From: JAOUEA01 sp963825635
GTDB taxonomy: Bacteria; Actinomycetota; UBA4738; HRBIN12
Length of the DNA stretch: 64,000 nucleotides
NCBI GenBank assembly: GCA_963825635.1
Contig: CAWGTU010000001.1
Span: 1,116,001 to 1,180,000 of the forward strand
Direction: 5' to 3'
Below are positions 41,051 to 49,599 of this stretch, one piece after another (the first letter of the stretch is position 1; each line of letters starts with the position of its first letter). A program made the position numbers and the translations under genes. The notes under the pieces were generated by a model, which was given only the letters and a program-made list of their open reading frames with translations, did not search any database and was not told the DNA's origin.

Positions 41051-42757
41051 ATGCGCCTGTCGAAGCTCTTCGTCCCGACCCTGCGTGACGATCCGGCCGA
41101 CGCCGAGATCGCCTCGCATCGACTGCTGCTGCGGGCCGGCTTCGTGCGACAGGTGATGGCGGGCGTGTACGTCACGCTGCCGCTCGGGCTGCGCGTGATG
41201 CGCACGATCGAGACCATCGTCCGCGAAGAGATGGACGCATCGGGGGCGTGCGAGATCCGCATGCCGATCGTGTTGCCAGCGGCCCCGTGGCAGGCGACGG
41301 GTCGCTACGACCTGTACGGCGACACGCTGTTCAAGTTCACCGACCGCCACGACCGCCAGCTGGTGCTGGGGCCGACGGAGGAGGAGGTCGTCACCCCCCT
41401 GGTCGCGGGGGATCTGCCCTCGTACCGTGACCTGCCCGTCAACCTCTACCAGGTGGAGTGGAAGTACCGCGACGAGTTCCGCCCCCGGTTCGGGTTGCTC
41501 CGCGTTCGAGAGTTCCTCATGAAGGACGCCTACTCGTTCGATCGCGACGAGGAGGGCCTGCGGGAGAGCTACCGGGTGATGTACGAGGCGTACGAGCGCA
41601 TCTTCGACCGTATCGGACTCGATCTCGCGATCGTGGAGGCGGACCCCGGCCAGATCGGCGGCGGCGTGAACCACGAGTACATGGCGCGAGCGCAGGTCGG
41701 CGAGGACCTGTTCGTGGAGTGTGAGAACGGCGACTACCTCGCCGATACGGAGGCCGCCAGGCCGATGGCGCCCGAGCCCGCCCCGCCCGGGTCGGAGCCG
41801 CTGACCGAGGTCGACACCCCCGATACGCCGACGATCGAGACGCTCTCGACCTTCCTCGGCATCGAGGCCTCACGCACGCTCAAGTGCGTGCTGTTCGACG
41901 TGGGTGGCCGCACGGTGGCCGTCCTCGTCCCCGGCGACCGCGAGGTCAACGTGAACAAGCTCGAACGGCTCGTCTTCCCCGAGCAGGTCCGGCCGCTCGA
42001 GGACGAGGACTTCGGGGCGCGTGGCTTCGTGAAGGGCTACGTCGGGCCGCAGGGCTTCGGCGACGACGTCGAGGTGTTCGCCGACCACCTCGTACGAGGC
42101 GGGAACGACTGGGTCACCGGTTCGAACACCGCCGGCAGACACGTCACCGGCGCCAACATCGAACGGGACTTCCGCGTCGATCGCTGGGAGGACCTGGTCG
42201 AGTTCCGTGACGGCGACGCGTGCCCGATCGACGGCGGACGACTGCGCCTCGGGCGGTCGATCGTTGTCGCTCACATCTACCAGCTGGGCACGAAGTACTC
42301 GGCTCCCCTCGAGGCGACGTTCCAGGACGAGGACGGCACCCAGAGGCCCTACGAGATGGGGTGCTACGGGATCGGCATCAGCCGGATCCTCGCGGCCGTC
42401 GTCGAGCAGAACCACGACGACCAGGGCATCGTCTGGCCCACACGCCTCGCCCCCTTCCAGGTCGTCGTCATCATGGCCGGCGCCGATGACGAACGGGTTC
42501 GTGAGACTGCCGAGCGGATCTACGTCGAGCTCGGTGAGCGCGGTGTCGAGGCGCTGCTCGACGATCGCGACGAACGTGCCGGCGTGAAGTTCGCCGACGC
42601 CGACCTGATCGGGTATCCGGTGCAGCTCACGGTGGGCAAGCGCGGACTGGCGGACGGCTCGGTCGACCTGAAGCTGCGGGCCTCGGGGGAGCGTTCCAGC
42701 GCAACCGTCGAGGGCGCCGTGCAGGCGGCCGTCGAGCTGCTCGCGAGGGCCCCGTAG
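41051..42757 (+). CDS. proS: Prolyl-tRNA synthetase (bacterial type)
   Basis: Class II synthetase charging tRNA-Pro. N-terminal MRLSKLFVPTLRDDPADAE, motif 2 region VEWKYRDEFRPRFGLLRVREFLMKDAYSF, an inserted cis-editing (INS/YbaK-like) domain (about 240-380; TLKCVLFDVGGRTVAVLVPGD), motif 3 GCYGIGISRILAAVVEQNHDD and the anticodon-binding domain. 568 residues. A TATCCT -10 (41036-41041) is 9 nt before the ATG, so the leader is very short. Confidence 0.96.
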   Translation: MRLSKLFVPTLRDDPADAEIASHRLLLRAGFVRQVMAGVYVTLPLGLRVMRTIETIVREEMDASGACEIRMPIVLPAAPWQATGRYDLYGDTLFKFTDRHDRQLVLGPTEEEVVTPLVAGDLPSYRDLPVNLYQVEWKYRDEFRPRFGLLRVREFLMKDAYSFDRDEEGLRESYRVMYEAYERIFDRIGLDLAIVEADPGQIGGGVNHEYMARAQVGEDLFVECENGDYLADTEAARPMAPEPAPPGSEPLTEVDTPDTPTIETLSTFLGIEASRTLKCVLFDVGGRTVAVLVPGDREVNVNKLERLVFPEQVRPLEDEDFGARGFVKGYVGPQGFGDDVEVFADHLVRGGNDWVTGSNTAGRHVTGANIERDFRVDRWEDLVEFRDGDACPIDGGRLRLGRSIVVAHIYQLGTKYSAPLEATFQDEDGTQRPYEMGCYGIGISRILAAVVEQNHDDQGIVWPTRLAPFQVVVIMAGADDERVRETAERIYVELGERGVEALLDDRDERAGVKFADADLIGYPVQLTVGKRGLADGSVDLKLRASGERSSATVEGAVQAAVELLARAP

Positions 42758-42799
42758 GGCCGTCTGCGGTCCGCCCGGCCGTTCCCGCAGGTCGTGGGC

Positions 42800-42860
42800 T
42801 ATACTCGTCGGGTACAGGAGCTTTCAGACGTGTTTGCCGGAGGTGGGCTCGCGCCCACCT
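42800..42860 (+). promoter_or_regulatory. Promoter and stem-loop leading the rimP-nusA-infB operon
   Basis: TATACT at 42800-42805 is a strong -10 in the 129-nt gap after proS. About 35 nt downstream lies a perfect 8-bp hairpin AGGTGGGC/GCCCACCT (42841-42860, loop TCGC), followed by TCTCGTTCGT, so it could act as a leaky terminator. Since NusA is encoded in the operon and acts at such hairpins, autoregulation is plausible but unproven. Confidence 0.5.
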
Positions 42861-42886
42861 TCTCGTTCGTAGGGGAGGGTCGAGCG

Positions 42887-43354
42887 GTGCAAGTCGACAC
42901 GCTGCTCAGGCCCGTGATCGAGGCCGAGGGCTTCGAGCTCTACGACGTGACCCAGGGTCGTGAGGGGAAACGGAAGGTCCTCCGGGTCATCGTCGACGGT
43001 CCCCACGGTGTCGATATCGACACGTTGAGCCGGCTCTCCGAGCGCGTCTCGCGCCATCTCGACGAGGAGGGGTACGAGACGGGCCCGTACGACCTGCAGG
43101 TCTCGTCGCCGGGCCTCGAGCGGCCGCTGAAGCGGCCCGAGCACTTCCGCCGGACGGTGGGCGAGCAAGTGAAGGTGAAGACGACGGCGCCCTTGGCCGG
43201 GTCGAGGACCCACACCGGCACGCTGGCAGCCGCCGACGACGAGGGCATCACGCTCGTCATCGGCGACGAGGAACTCCGCGTGCGGCACGCCGATATCGCG
43301 TCGGCGCGCACGGTCGTCGACTGGAGCGCCGAACTGAAGAGGAGCAACGCATGA
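42887..43354 (+). CDS. rimP: Ribosome maturation factor RimP
   Basis: 30S assembly factor. Motifs LRPVIEAEGFELYDV, VLRVIVDGPHGVDIDTLSRLSERVSRHLDEE, YDLQVSSPGLERPLKRPEHF and the C-terminal Sm-like barrel. 155 residues from the GTG at 42887, which has a GGGGAGG site 9-15 nt upstream; reading back to 42794 adds a non-conserved stretch across the leader hairpin. The stop overlaps nusA. Confidence 0.94.
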   Translation: MQVDTLLRPVIEAEGFELYDVTQGREGKRKVLRVIVDGPHGVDIDTLSRLSERVSRHLDEEGYETGPYDLQVSSPGLERPLKRPEHFRRTVGEQVKVKTTAPLAGSRTHTGTLAAADDEGITLVIGDEELRVRHADIASARTVVDWSAELKRSNA

Positions 43355-44550
43355 ACGCCGAGATGATCGCCGCATTGCGGGAACTGGAACGAGAGAAAGG
43401 CGTCGCCTTCGAGACGATCCTGCAGGGACTCGAGGAGGCGATGGCCTCCGCCTACAAGACCTGGTGGAAGCAGGAGAACCCCGACGCCGACGACGACTTC
43501 GTCGGATTCCGGGCCGAGATCGATTCCGAGAGCGGCGACCTGCGCATGTGGAAGCAGGACCTCGAGGAGATCGAGGTGCCGCCGACCGAGGAAGGCGCCG
43601 AGCCGACCCTCGAGATGAAGGTGCTCGGCGAGGAAGAGGTGGAGGTCACCGACGACTTCAAGGGGCGCATCGGCGCGCAGACCGCGAAGCAGGTGATCTT
43701 CCAGAAGCTCCGCGACGCGGAGCGCGAGATGACCTACGAGGAGTTCGCGGGCCGCGAAGGCGATGTCGTCACCGGCATCGTGCAGCAGCAGGAGCGCCGA
43801 TACACCTTGCTCGACCTCGGAAAGGTCGAGGCCCTCCTGCCACAGGCCGAGCAGGTGCCGACCGAGCCGTACCGTCACGGCGAGCGTCTCAAGGCGTACA
43901 TCACCGAGGTGCGCAAGGGCACGAAGGGTCCGCAGATCGTCGTGAGCCGGTCGCATCCGGGGTTGTTGAAGGCGCTGTTCGCGATGGAGGTGCCCGAGGT
44001 CGAGGAGGGGATCGTCGTGATCAAGGCCGTCGCGCGCGAGCCCGGACACCGATCGAAGATCGGGGTCCTCTCGAACGAGCCCGGGGTCGACCCAGTGGGA
44101 GCGTGCGTCGGCCCGAAGGGCTCGCGCGTTCGCATGGTGGTCAACGAGCTTCGCGGCGAGAAGATCGACGTCGTGCCCTGGTCCGACAACTCGGCCGAGT
44201 TCGTCGCGAACGCGTTGCAGCCGGCCAAGGTGAAGGAGGTTCGCATCGACGAGAGCACGGGCACCGCCATGGTGATCGTGCCCGACTACCAGCTCTCGCT
44301 CGCGATCGGGAAGGAAGGGCAGAACGCCAGGCTCGCCGCTCGGCTCACCGGCTGGCGCATCGACATCAAGTCGGAGACCCAGGTGGCCGACGAGGCGCGT
44401 GCGGCGACGGCCGCGGCTGCCGCGCCGGCGGCCTCGCCTTCGGTTGAGACGGAGCCCGAGCCCCTCGGGTCGGACGCCGCCACTCCCGAGTCCGTCGAGC
44501 CGGCCGCCGCCACTCCCGAGCCAGCCGAGGAGGCGCCGGTCACGGAGTGA
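43351..44550 (+). CDS. nusA: Transcription termination/antitermination factor NusA
   Basis: Binds RNA polymerase and nascent RNA. N-terminal polymerase-binding domain (1-~130), S1 domain (GDVVTGIVQQQERRYTLLDLG), KH1 (IGVLSNEPGVDPVGACVGPKGSRVRMVVNEL) and KH2 (DYQLSLAIGKEGQNARLAARLTGWRIDI). The last ~45 residues are an Ala/Glu/Pro tail in place of the acidic repeats of E. coli. 399 residues. Coupled at both ends by overlaps with rimP and ylxR. Confidence 0.96.
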   Translation: MNAEMIAALRELEREKGVAFETILQGLEEAMASAYKTWWKQENPDADDDFVGFRAEIDSESGDLRMWKQDLEEIEVPPTEEGAEPTLEMKVLGEEEVEVTDDFKGRIGAQTAKQVIFQKLRDAEREMTYEEFAGREGDVVTGIVQQQERRYTLLDLGKVEALLPQAEQVPTEPYRHGERLKAYITEVRKGTKGPQIVVSRSHPGLLKALFAMEVPEVEEGIVVIKAVAREPGHRSKIGVLSNEPGVDPVGACVGPKGSRVRMVVNELRGEKIDVVPWSDNSAEFVANALQPAKVKEVRIDESTGTAMVIVPDYQLSLAIGKEGQNARLAARLTGWRIDIKSETQVADEARAATAAAAAPAASPSVETEPEPLGSDAATPESVEPAAATPEPAEEAPVTE

Positions 44551-44819
44551 ACGCGGTGGCGGAGCCGATCCGCACCTGTGTGGGGTGCCGCGAGCGGGGC
44601 CCGAAGTCGACGTTGGTGCGGATCGTCGCCTCGACCGAAGGGCTGGAGATCGATCGTTCCGGGACGGAGCCAGGTCGCGGCGCGTACGTGCACCCCGACC
44701 CGACGTGCATCGCGGCCGCGGGCCAGGGCGGGGTGCTGGGCAGGGCGTTGCGCACGGGTCTGGACGGTGACGAAGTCGGTAGGCTGATGCACGAGATCGA
44801 GCGGATGGGAGCGGCGTGA
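44547..44819 (+). CDS. ylxR: YlxR family nucleic-acid-binding protein (DUF448)
   Basis: 90-residue protein always placed between nusA and infB. Signature RTCVGCRERGPKSTLVRIVAS and GTEPGRGAYVHPDPTC. The family binds RNA or acts as nucleoid-associated regulator, including effects on RNase P in B. subtilis. Start and stop overlap its neighbours (GTGA both sides). Confidence 0.93.
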   Translation: MNAVAEPIRTCVGCRERGPKSTLVRIVASTEGLEIDRSGTEPGRGAYVHPDPTCIAAAGQGGVLGRALRTGLDGDEVGRLMHEIERMGAA

Positions 44820-47059
44820 GGGTCCACGAACTAGCGAAGGAACTCGGGGTCACCAGCAAGGAGTTGCTGGTGACGCTGGAGCAGATGGGGGTGGCGGGCA
44901 AGTCCGCCTCCTCCAGTGTGCCCGAGGACCTGGTGCCGAGGTTGCGTGCCTCGGGTGGCAAGGCCACCGAGGCGCCGAAGCGTCGTGAGGTGCTCGAGCC
45001 GCCGCCGGCCCCACGCAAGCCGAAGGCCAAGCCGAAGAAGGAAGCCGCCCCCACGAAGGCGCCGGCTCCCGTCGTGACGGAGTCGCCGGCCGCGGCCGAG
45101 GCCCCGGCACCCGAGCCGACCCAGGCGGTGCCGGCTCCACCGGCCCCGGCACCCGCGTCGACCGTCCCTCCGGTCGCGGCCGCGCCCTCGTCTGCCGGGC
45201 CCGCCCCTTCGACGCCCGCGTCCGCAGCTCCGACGGCACCCGCGACAGCTCCGCCGGGGTCGCGACGGCCTCCCCGAGTCGCTCGCACCCCCGCCGAGCC
45301 CGAGGTCCCGACGCTCCGCGTCGTCCGGGGCGCGACGCCGCAAGACATCGCCGAGAAGCTGGGCAAGGGACCTGCGGATATCGTGAAGATCCTCTTCCTC
45401 GCAGGCGAGATGGCAACGGCGACCACATCGTTGTCCGATGAGGAGATCTCGCTTGTGGCGAACGAGCTCGGCATGGAAGCCGAGATCGTCGGGCTCGAGG
45501 ACGAGCTCGTGGCCGAGGAGCTGGACGAGGAGGTCGACGAGTCGCTGTTCGCGCCGAGACCCCCGGTGGTCACGGTCATGGGCCACGTCGACCACGGGAA
45601 GACGAAGCTGCTCGACTCGATCCGGGAGACCGATGTGGTGGCCGGCGAGTTCGGCGGCATCACGCAGCACATCGGCGCCTACCAGGCGCACGTGGGAGAG
45701 CGCGACATCACGTTCATCGACACCCCAGGCCACGAGGCGTTCACCGCGATGCGTGCCCGAGGCGCGCAGGTGACCGACATCGCCGTGCTCGTGGTGGCAG
45801 CCGACGACGGGGTGATGCCGCAGACTATCGAGGCCCTCGACCACGCGAAGGCGGCCGAGGTGCCGATCGTCGTCGCCGTGAACAAGGTCGACAAGGAGTC
45901 CGCCGATCCGACACGGGTGCGGCAGCAGCTCGTCGAGCGCGGGCTCGTGCCGTCCGAGTGGGGCGGCGACACCGAGTTCGTGGACGTCTCCGCCAAGGCG
46001 AAGACGAACCTCGACACGCTGCTCGAGACGATCCTGCTGGTCGCCGACCTCGAGGAGCTGAAGGGCGTCCCCACCGGCCGGGCGCGAGGCACCGTGATCG
46101 AGGCTCACCTCGACAAGGGCCGAGGTCCCGTCGCGACCGTGCTCGTGCAGCGTGGTTCGCTCGACATCGGCGACGCGCTGGTCTCCGGCACGACCTACTG
46201 CAAGATCAGGGCGATGCAGGACGAGAACGGCGTCACCCTCGAGGTGGCGGGCCCGTCGAAGCCGGTGCAGCTGCTGGGGTGGGAGGCCGTTCCCGCGTCG
46301 GGCGACGAGTTCCGCGAGGTCGCCGACGAGCGCGAGGCGCGTCACGTCGCCAGCGAGCGCGAGGCGAAGGCTCGTGCGGCAGAGCTCGTAGTCAGCCGGC
46401 CGCCCACCCTCTCCGATCTGCTGCGCCAAGCCGAGCGTGCCGAGATCCCCGAGCTGAACCTCGTGGTCAAGGCCGACGTGCAGGGTTCGCTGGGCGCGCT
46501 GACCGACGCGTTCCTGAAGCTGCCGCAGGACGAGGTGCGTGTGAACATCGTGCGCAGCGCTGCGGGCGGCATCACCGAGAACGACGTCTCCCTCGCGATG
46601 GCGTCGGATGCGATCGTGATCGGGTTCAACGTGCGCCCCGACAAGCAGGCCGTCGACCTCGCCGACAAGGAAGGCGTCGACATCCGCACCTATCGCGTGA
46701 TCTACGACGCGATCGACGACATCAAGCTGGCGCTGTCCGGCATGCTCCCGCCCGAGAAGCAGGAGCACGAGCTGGGGCAGGCCGAGGTGCGGCAGATCTT
46801 CCGCGTCCCCAAGCTGGGGGTCGTCGCGGGCTGCTACGTCACCCAAGGCACGATCCCGCGCGACGCGAGGGTTCGCCTCGTGCGAGATGGGATCGTCGTG
46901 TACCACGGCAAGCTCGGCTCCCTTCGCCGGTTCAAGGACGACGTGCGGGAAGTCGCGTCGGGCTACGAGTGCGGCATCGGCATCGAGGGCTATCAGGATG
47001 TCAAGGAAGGCGACGTGATCGAGGCCTACGAGGTCCGCGAGGTGGCTCGCTCGATCTGA
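44816..47059 (+). CDS. infB: Translation initiation factor IF-2
   Basis: GTPase that brings fMet-tRNA to the ribosome. IF2_N motif MRVHELAKELGVTSKELLVTL at the start; low-complexity Ala/Pro/Lys region to about 165; second N-terminal domain; GTPase with G1 at 256-263 (GHVDHGKT), DTPGHEAF and NKVD; then domains II-IV. 747 residues, shorter than in streptomycetes because the linker is compact. GTG start overlapping ylxR; its TGA overlaps the next ATG by one base. Confidence 0.97.
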   Translation: MRVHELAKELGVTSKELLVTLEQMGVAGKSASSSVPEDLVPRLRASGGKATEAPKRREVLEPPPAPRKPKAKPKKEAAPTKAPAPVVTESPAAAEAPAPEPTQAVPAPPAPAPASTVPPVAAAPSSAGPAPSTPASAAPTAPATAPPGSRRPPRVARTPAEPEVPTLRVVRGATPQDIAEKLGKGPADIVKILFLAGEMATATTSLSDEEISLVANELGMEAEIVGLEDELVAEELDEEVDESLFAPRPPVVTVMGHVDHGKTKLLDSIRETDVVAGEFGGITQHIGAYQAHVGERDITFIDTPGHEAFTAMRARGAQVTDIAVLVVAADDGVMPQTIEALDHAKAAEVPIVVAVNKVDKESADPTRVRQQLVERGLVPSEWGGDTEFVDVSAKAKTNLDTLLETILLVADLEELKGVPTGRARGTVIEAHLDKGRGPVATVLVQRGSLDIGDALVSGTTYCKIRAMQDENGVTLEVAGPSKPVQLLGWEAVPASGDEFREVADEREARHVASEREAKARAAELVVSRPPTLSDLLRQAERAEIPELNLVVKADVQGSLGALTDAFLKLPQDEVRVNIVRSAAGGITENDVSLAMASDAIVIGFNVRPDKQAVDLADKEGVDIRTYRVIYDAIDDIKLALSGMLPPEKQEHELGQAEVRQIFRVPKLGVVAGCYVTQGTIPRDARVRLVRDGIVVYHGKLGSLRRFKDDVREVASGYECGIGIEGYQDVKEGDVIEAYEVREVARSI

Positions 47060-47352
47060 TGTTCGTGGCGCTGCAACGGTTCGACCTGCGCGTCCGCGAG
47101 AGCCATTCCCTGAAGCAGAAGCGTCACGTCGTGAAGGCGCTGACCGCAGCGATCCGCCAGCGCTTCAACGTGAGCGTCGCGGAGGTGGATCACCAGGACC
47201 TCTGGCAGCGCGCCACGATCGCGGTCGCTGCGGTCAGCGGTCAGGACTACCACGTGCGGCGCGTGGCGAGCGAGATCGAACGGTTCGTCGAGGCCTGGCC
47301 CGCGGTCGAGATGCTGGACGTCGACGTGACCGTGCACGCCCCCGACGACTGA
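47059..47352 (+). CDS. ylxP: YlxP family protein (DUF503)
   Basis: 97-residue ferredoxin-like protein of the DUF503 family, regularly placed between infB and rbfA. Seen: RFDLRVRESHSLKQKRHVVK, NVSVAEVDHQDLWQRATIAVAAVSG. Role in ribosome function is suspected from context only. ATG shares a base with the infB stop. Confidence 0.92.
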   Translation: MFVALQRFDLRVRESHSLKQKRHVVKALTAAIRQRFNVSVAEVDHQDLWQRATIAVAAVSGQDYHVRRVASEIERFVEAWPAVEMLDVDVTVHAPDD

Positions 47353-47370
47353 GCGCCGTAGTCTGGTGCC

Positions 47371-47727
47371 ATGAGCCAAGGAGCGCGCATGCAGCGGGTC
47401 GGCGAGGAGTTCCGCGAGATCCTCGCCGAGGAGATCCCGAAGTTGAAGGACCCTCGCGTGGGGTTCGTGACCGTCGTCGGCGTGAAGGTCTCACCCGACC
47501 TCCGTCACGCGTGGGTCGCGTACACGTCGATGGGCGACGACAAGGCGAAGGCCGGCACGCGCGCTGCACTGCGTTCGGCTCGGCCGCACCTGCGAGCCGT
47601 GATCGGGCGGCAGGTGCGCCTCAAGTACCTGCCGGAGCTCGACTTCGAGGAGGACACGACCTACGAGCAAGGACGGCGGATCGACGAGCTGATCGCGGGT
47701 CTCCGTCATCCCGAGGACGATCGATGA
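47371..47727 (+). CDS. rbfA: Ribosome-binding factor A
   Basis: KH-like 30S maturation factor. Motifs RMQRVGEEFREILAEEIPKLKDPRVGFVTVVGVKVSPDLRHAWVAY and LRLKYLPELDFEEDTTYEQGRRIDELI. 118 residues. TAGTCT at 47359-47364 stands 6 nt before the ATG, so an extra leaderless transcript may start here inside the operon. The stop overlaps nrnA. Confidence 0.95.
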   Translation: MSQGARMQRVGEEFREILAEEIPKLKDPRVGFVTVVGVKVSPDLRHAWVAYTSMGDDKAKAGTRAALRSARPHLRAVIGRQVRLKYLPELDFEEDTTYEQGRRIDELIAGLRHPEDDR

Positions 47728-48704
47728 CCCCCGACTTCGAGCGGGCCGCCCGGGTGCTCGCCGACGCGACCGATGTCGCGCTCGCGTGTCACGTGAACCC
47801 CGACGCGGACGCCCTCGGGTCGATGCTGGGCCTCGCCGCTTTCCTGCGATCGAAGGGGGTCGAGACCGTCTGCTCCTACCCGAATGAACCGCTCGAACCA
47901 CCACGGTGGGCCGAGCTGTTGCCCGGGGCCGACCGGTTGGTGCCGGCGAAGGCGTTCCCGAAGGAGCCGGCGGTGATGGTCACGTGCGACTGCGCCGCGT
48001 TCGACCGGCTCGCACAGCTGGGGCACGTCGCGAACCGGGCGGGCGAGGTGATCTGGATCGATCACCATCGGTCGAACGAGGGTCTCGGCTCGATCTCCCT
48101 CAACGATCCGCAGGCCTCGTCGACCTGCGAGATGGTGTTCCGGCTGATCGAGACGATGGGTGGCGAGATGCCCGACGAGACGGCGGTCTGCCTGTACGCG
48201 GGCCTCGTCACCGACACGGGCAAGTTCCAGTACGAGGCCACCACCCCCGAGACGTTGCGCATCGCTGCCCGGCTCCGAGAACACCCCTTCGATCACGCCC
48301 GGCTCGTGCAGGCCCTCTACGAGGACAATCCCCCCACCTACCTGAAGCTCGTCGGCGTGGCGTTGGGACGGCTCGAGCACGTCGCCGACGCCGACCTCGT
48401 CTGGACATACCTCACCCAGGCCGACCTGCGGGAGGCGGGCGTGCACCCGGCCGAGACCGACGACCTGATCGACGTGATCCGGACGGCGCGCGATGTCGAC
48501 GTGGCGGCGATCGTGAAGCAACAGAGGGACGGTCGCTTCAAGGTGAGCGTGCGTTCGCGTGGCGACCACGATCTCGCGAGGGTCGCGGCTGCCTTCGGCG
48601 GCGGCGGTCACCGGCTCGCGGCCGGGTACACCTCGGCCCACGGGCCGGCCGAGACCGTCGACCGCCTCGCGAAGGCCCTCCGAGGCGAGCCCGTCACCGC
48701 GTGA
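47724..48704 (+). CDS. nrnA: DHH-family oligoribonuclease/pAp phosphatase NrnA
   Basis: Degrades nano-RNA and dephosphorylates 3'-phosphoadenosine 5'-phosphate. DHH domain: ALACHVNPDADALGSMLGLA, VTCDCAAFDR, VIWIDHHRSNEGLG; DHHA1 domain with the RNA-binding AAFGGGGHRLAAGY. 326 residues from the ATG overlapping the rbfA stop. It is the usual rbfA-nrnA-truB arrangement; truB follows with a GTGA overlap. Confidence 0.94.
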   Translation: MTPDFERAARVLADATDVALACHVNPDADALGSMLGLAAFLRSKGVETVCSYPNEPLEPPRWAELLPGADRLVPAKAFPKEPAVMVTCDCAAFDRLAQLGHVANRAGEVIWIDHHRSNEGLGSISLNDPQASSTCEMVFRLIETMGGEMPDETAVCLYAGLVTDTGKFQYEATTPETLRIAARLREHPFDHARLVQALYEDNPPTYLKLVGVALGRLEHVADADLVWTYLTQADLREAGVHPAETDDLIDVIRTARDVDVAAIVKQQRDGRFKVSVRSRGDHDLARVAAAFGGGGHRLAAGYTSAHGPAETVDRLAKALRGEPVTA

Positions 48705-49573
48705 GCACGGGGCCGGCCACGTCCGGGCGCGGACCCGAGGGGTTGGTGCTCATCGACAAGCCGCGTGGCATCACGTCGCACGACGCCGTGGCGAAGGTGC
48801 GCCGGGCGCTCGGCACCAAGAAGGTCGGTCATGCCGGCACCCTCGACCCGATGGCGACTGGGCTGCTCGTCATGGGGGTCGGCAGGGCGACCCGGCTCCT
48901 GCGGTTCCTCGGCGACCTGCCGAAGACGTACGAAGCGACGATGCGCCTCGGCGTCGAGACGACGACCCTCGATGCCGACGGTGAGGTCGTCCGGTCGGCG
49001 CCGGTCGCGGTCGAGGACGACCGACTGGCGAAGGTCGTCGGGGCGCTCGTCGGGGAGTCGATGCAGCGGCCGCCCGCGTACTCGGCCGTCAAGGTGGGCG
49101 GTCGCAAGCTCTACGAGGCCGCCCGGAAGGGGGAGGTGCTCGAGGCGGCCCCCCGCCCGATCACCGTCTACCGCTTCGAGGTGCTCGCCCGACGCCGCGA
49201 CGACGTCGACGTGGTGATCACATGCGGCGGTGGCACGTACGTTCGAGTGCTCGCCGCCGACGTCGGCGTCGCCCTGGGGTGTGGGGCCCACCTCAGGGCG
49301 CTGCGGCGGACCGCGATCGGGCCGTTCGAGGTCGCGATCGCGACCGATCCCGACGACCCGGGAACGCCGCTGCCGATCGAGCGGGCCATCGTCCATCTGC
49401 CCTCCGTGCGGCTCGACGCCGAGGAAGCCGCCGCCGCAGGGCACGGTCGCGTCCTCGCGCCTACGGGGATGGACGGTCCGCATGCGGTCTTCACTCCCGG
49501 CGGGCGGCTGATCGGGGTCTTCCAGGACGACGGTCCCCGGTCGAAGCCGCTCGTGGTGTTGGCAGCCGACTGA
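48701..49573 (+). CDS. truB: tRNA pseudouridine-55 synthase TruB
   Basis: Makes pseudouridine 55 in tRNA. Catalytic Asp in VGHAGTLDPMATGLLVMGVG; IDKPRGITSHDAV at the N-terminus; QRPPAYSAVKVGGRKLYEAARKG; GGGTYVRVLAADVG. A short C-terminal PUA-like part is present. 290 residues from a GTG overlapping nrnA. Last gene of the nusA operon here; the usual next gene ribF is displaced 6.9 kb by the accessory cluster. Confidence 0.95.
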   Translation: MSTGPATSGRGPEGLVLIDKPRGITSHDAVAKVRRALGTKKVGHAGTLDPMATGLLVMGVGRATRLLRFLGDLPKTYEATMRLGVETTTLDADGEVVRSAPVAVEDDRLAKVVGALVGESMQRPPAYSAVKVGGRKLYEAARKGEVLEAAPRPITVYRFEVLARRRDDVDVVITCGGGTYVRVLAADVGVALGCGAHLRALRRTAIGPFEVAIATDPDDPGTPLPIERAIVHLPSVRLDAEEAAAAGHGRVLAPTGMDGPHAVFTPGGRLIGVFQDDGPRSKPLVVLAAD

Positions 49574-49599
49574 GCCAACGCCCGAACGAGCGGGGTCCC

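Noticed and set aside
42940..46906. Very long minus-strand frames opposite nusA and infB (up to 910 residues)
   Set aside because: Low-complexity Ser/Arg/Gly translations typical of antisense frames in GC-rich DNA; the plus strand has unambiguous NusA and IF-2.
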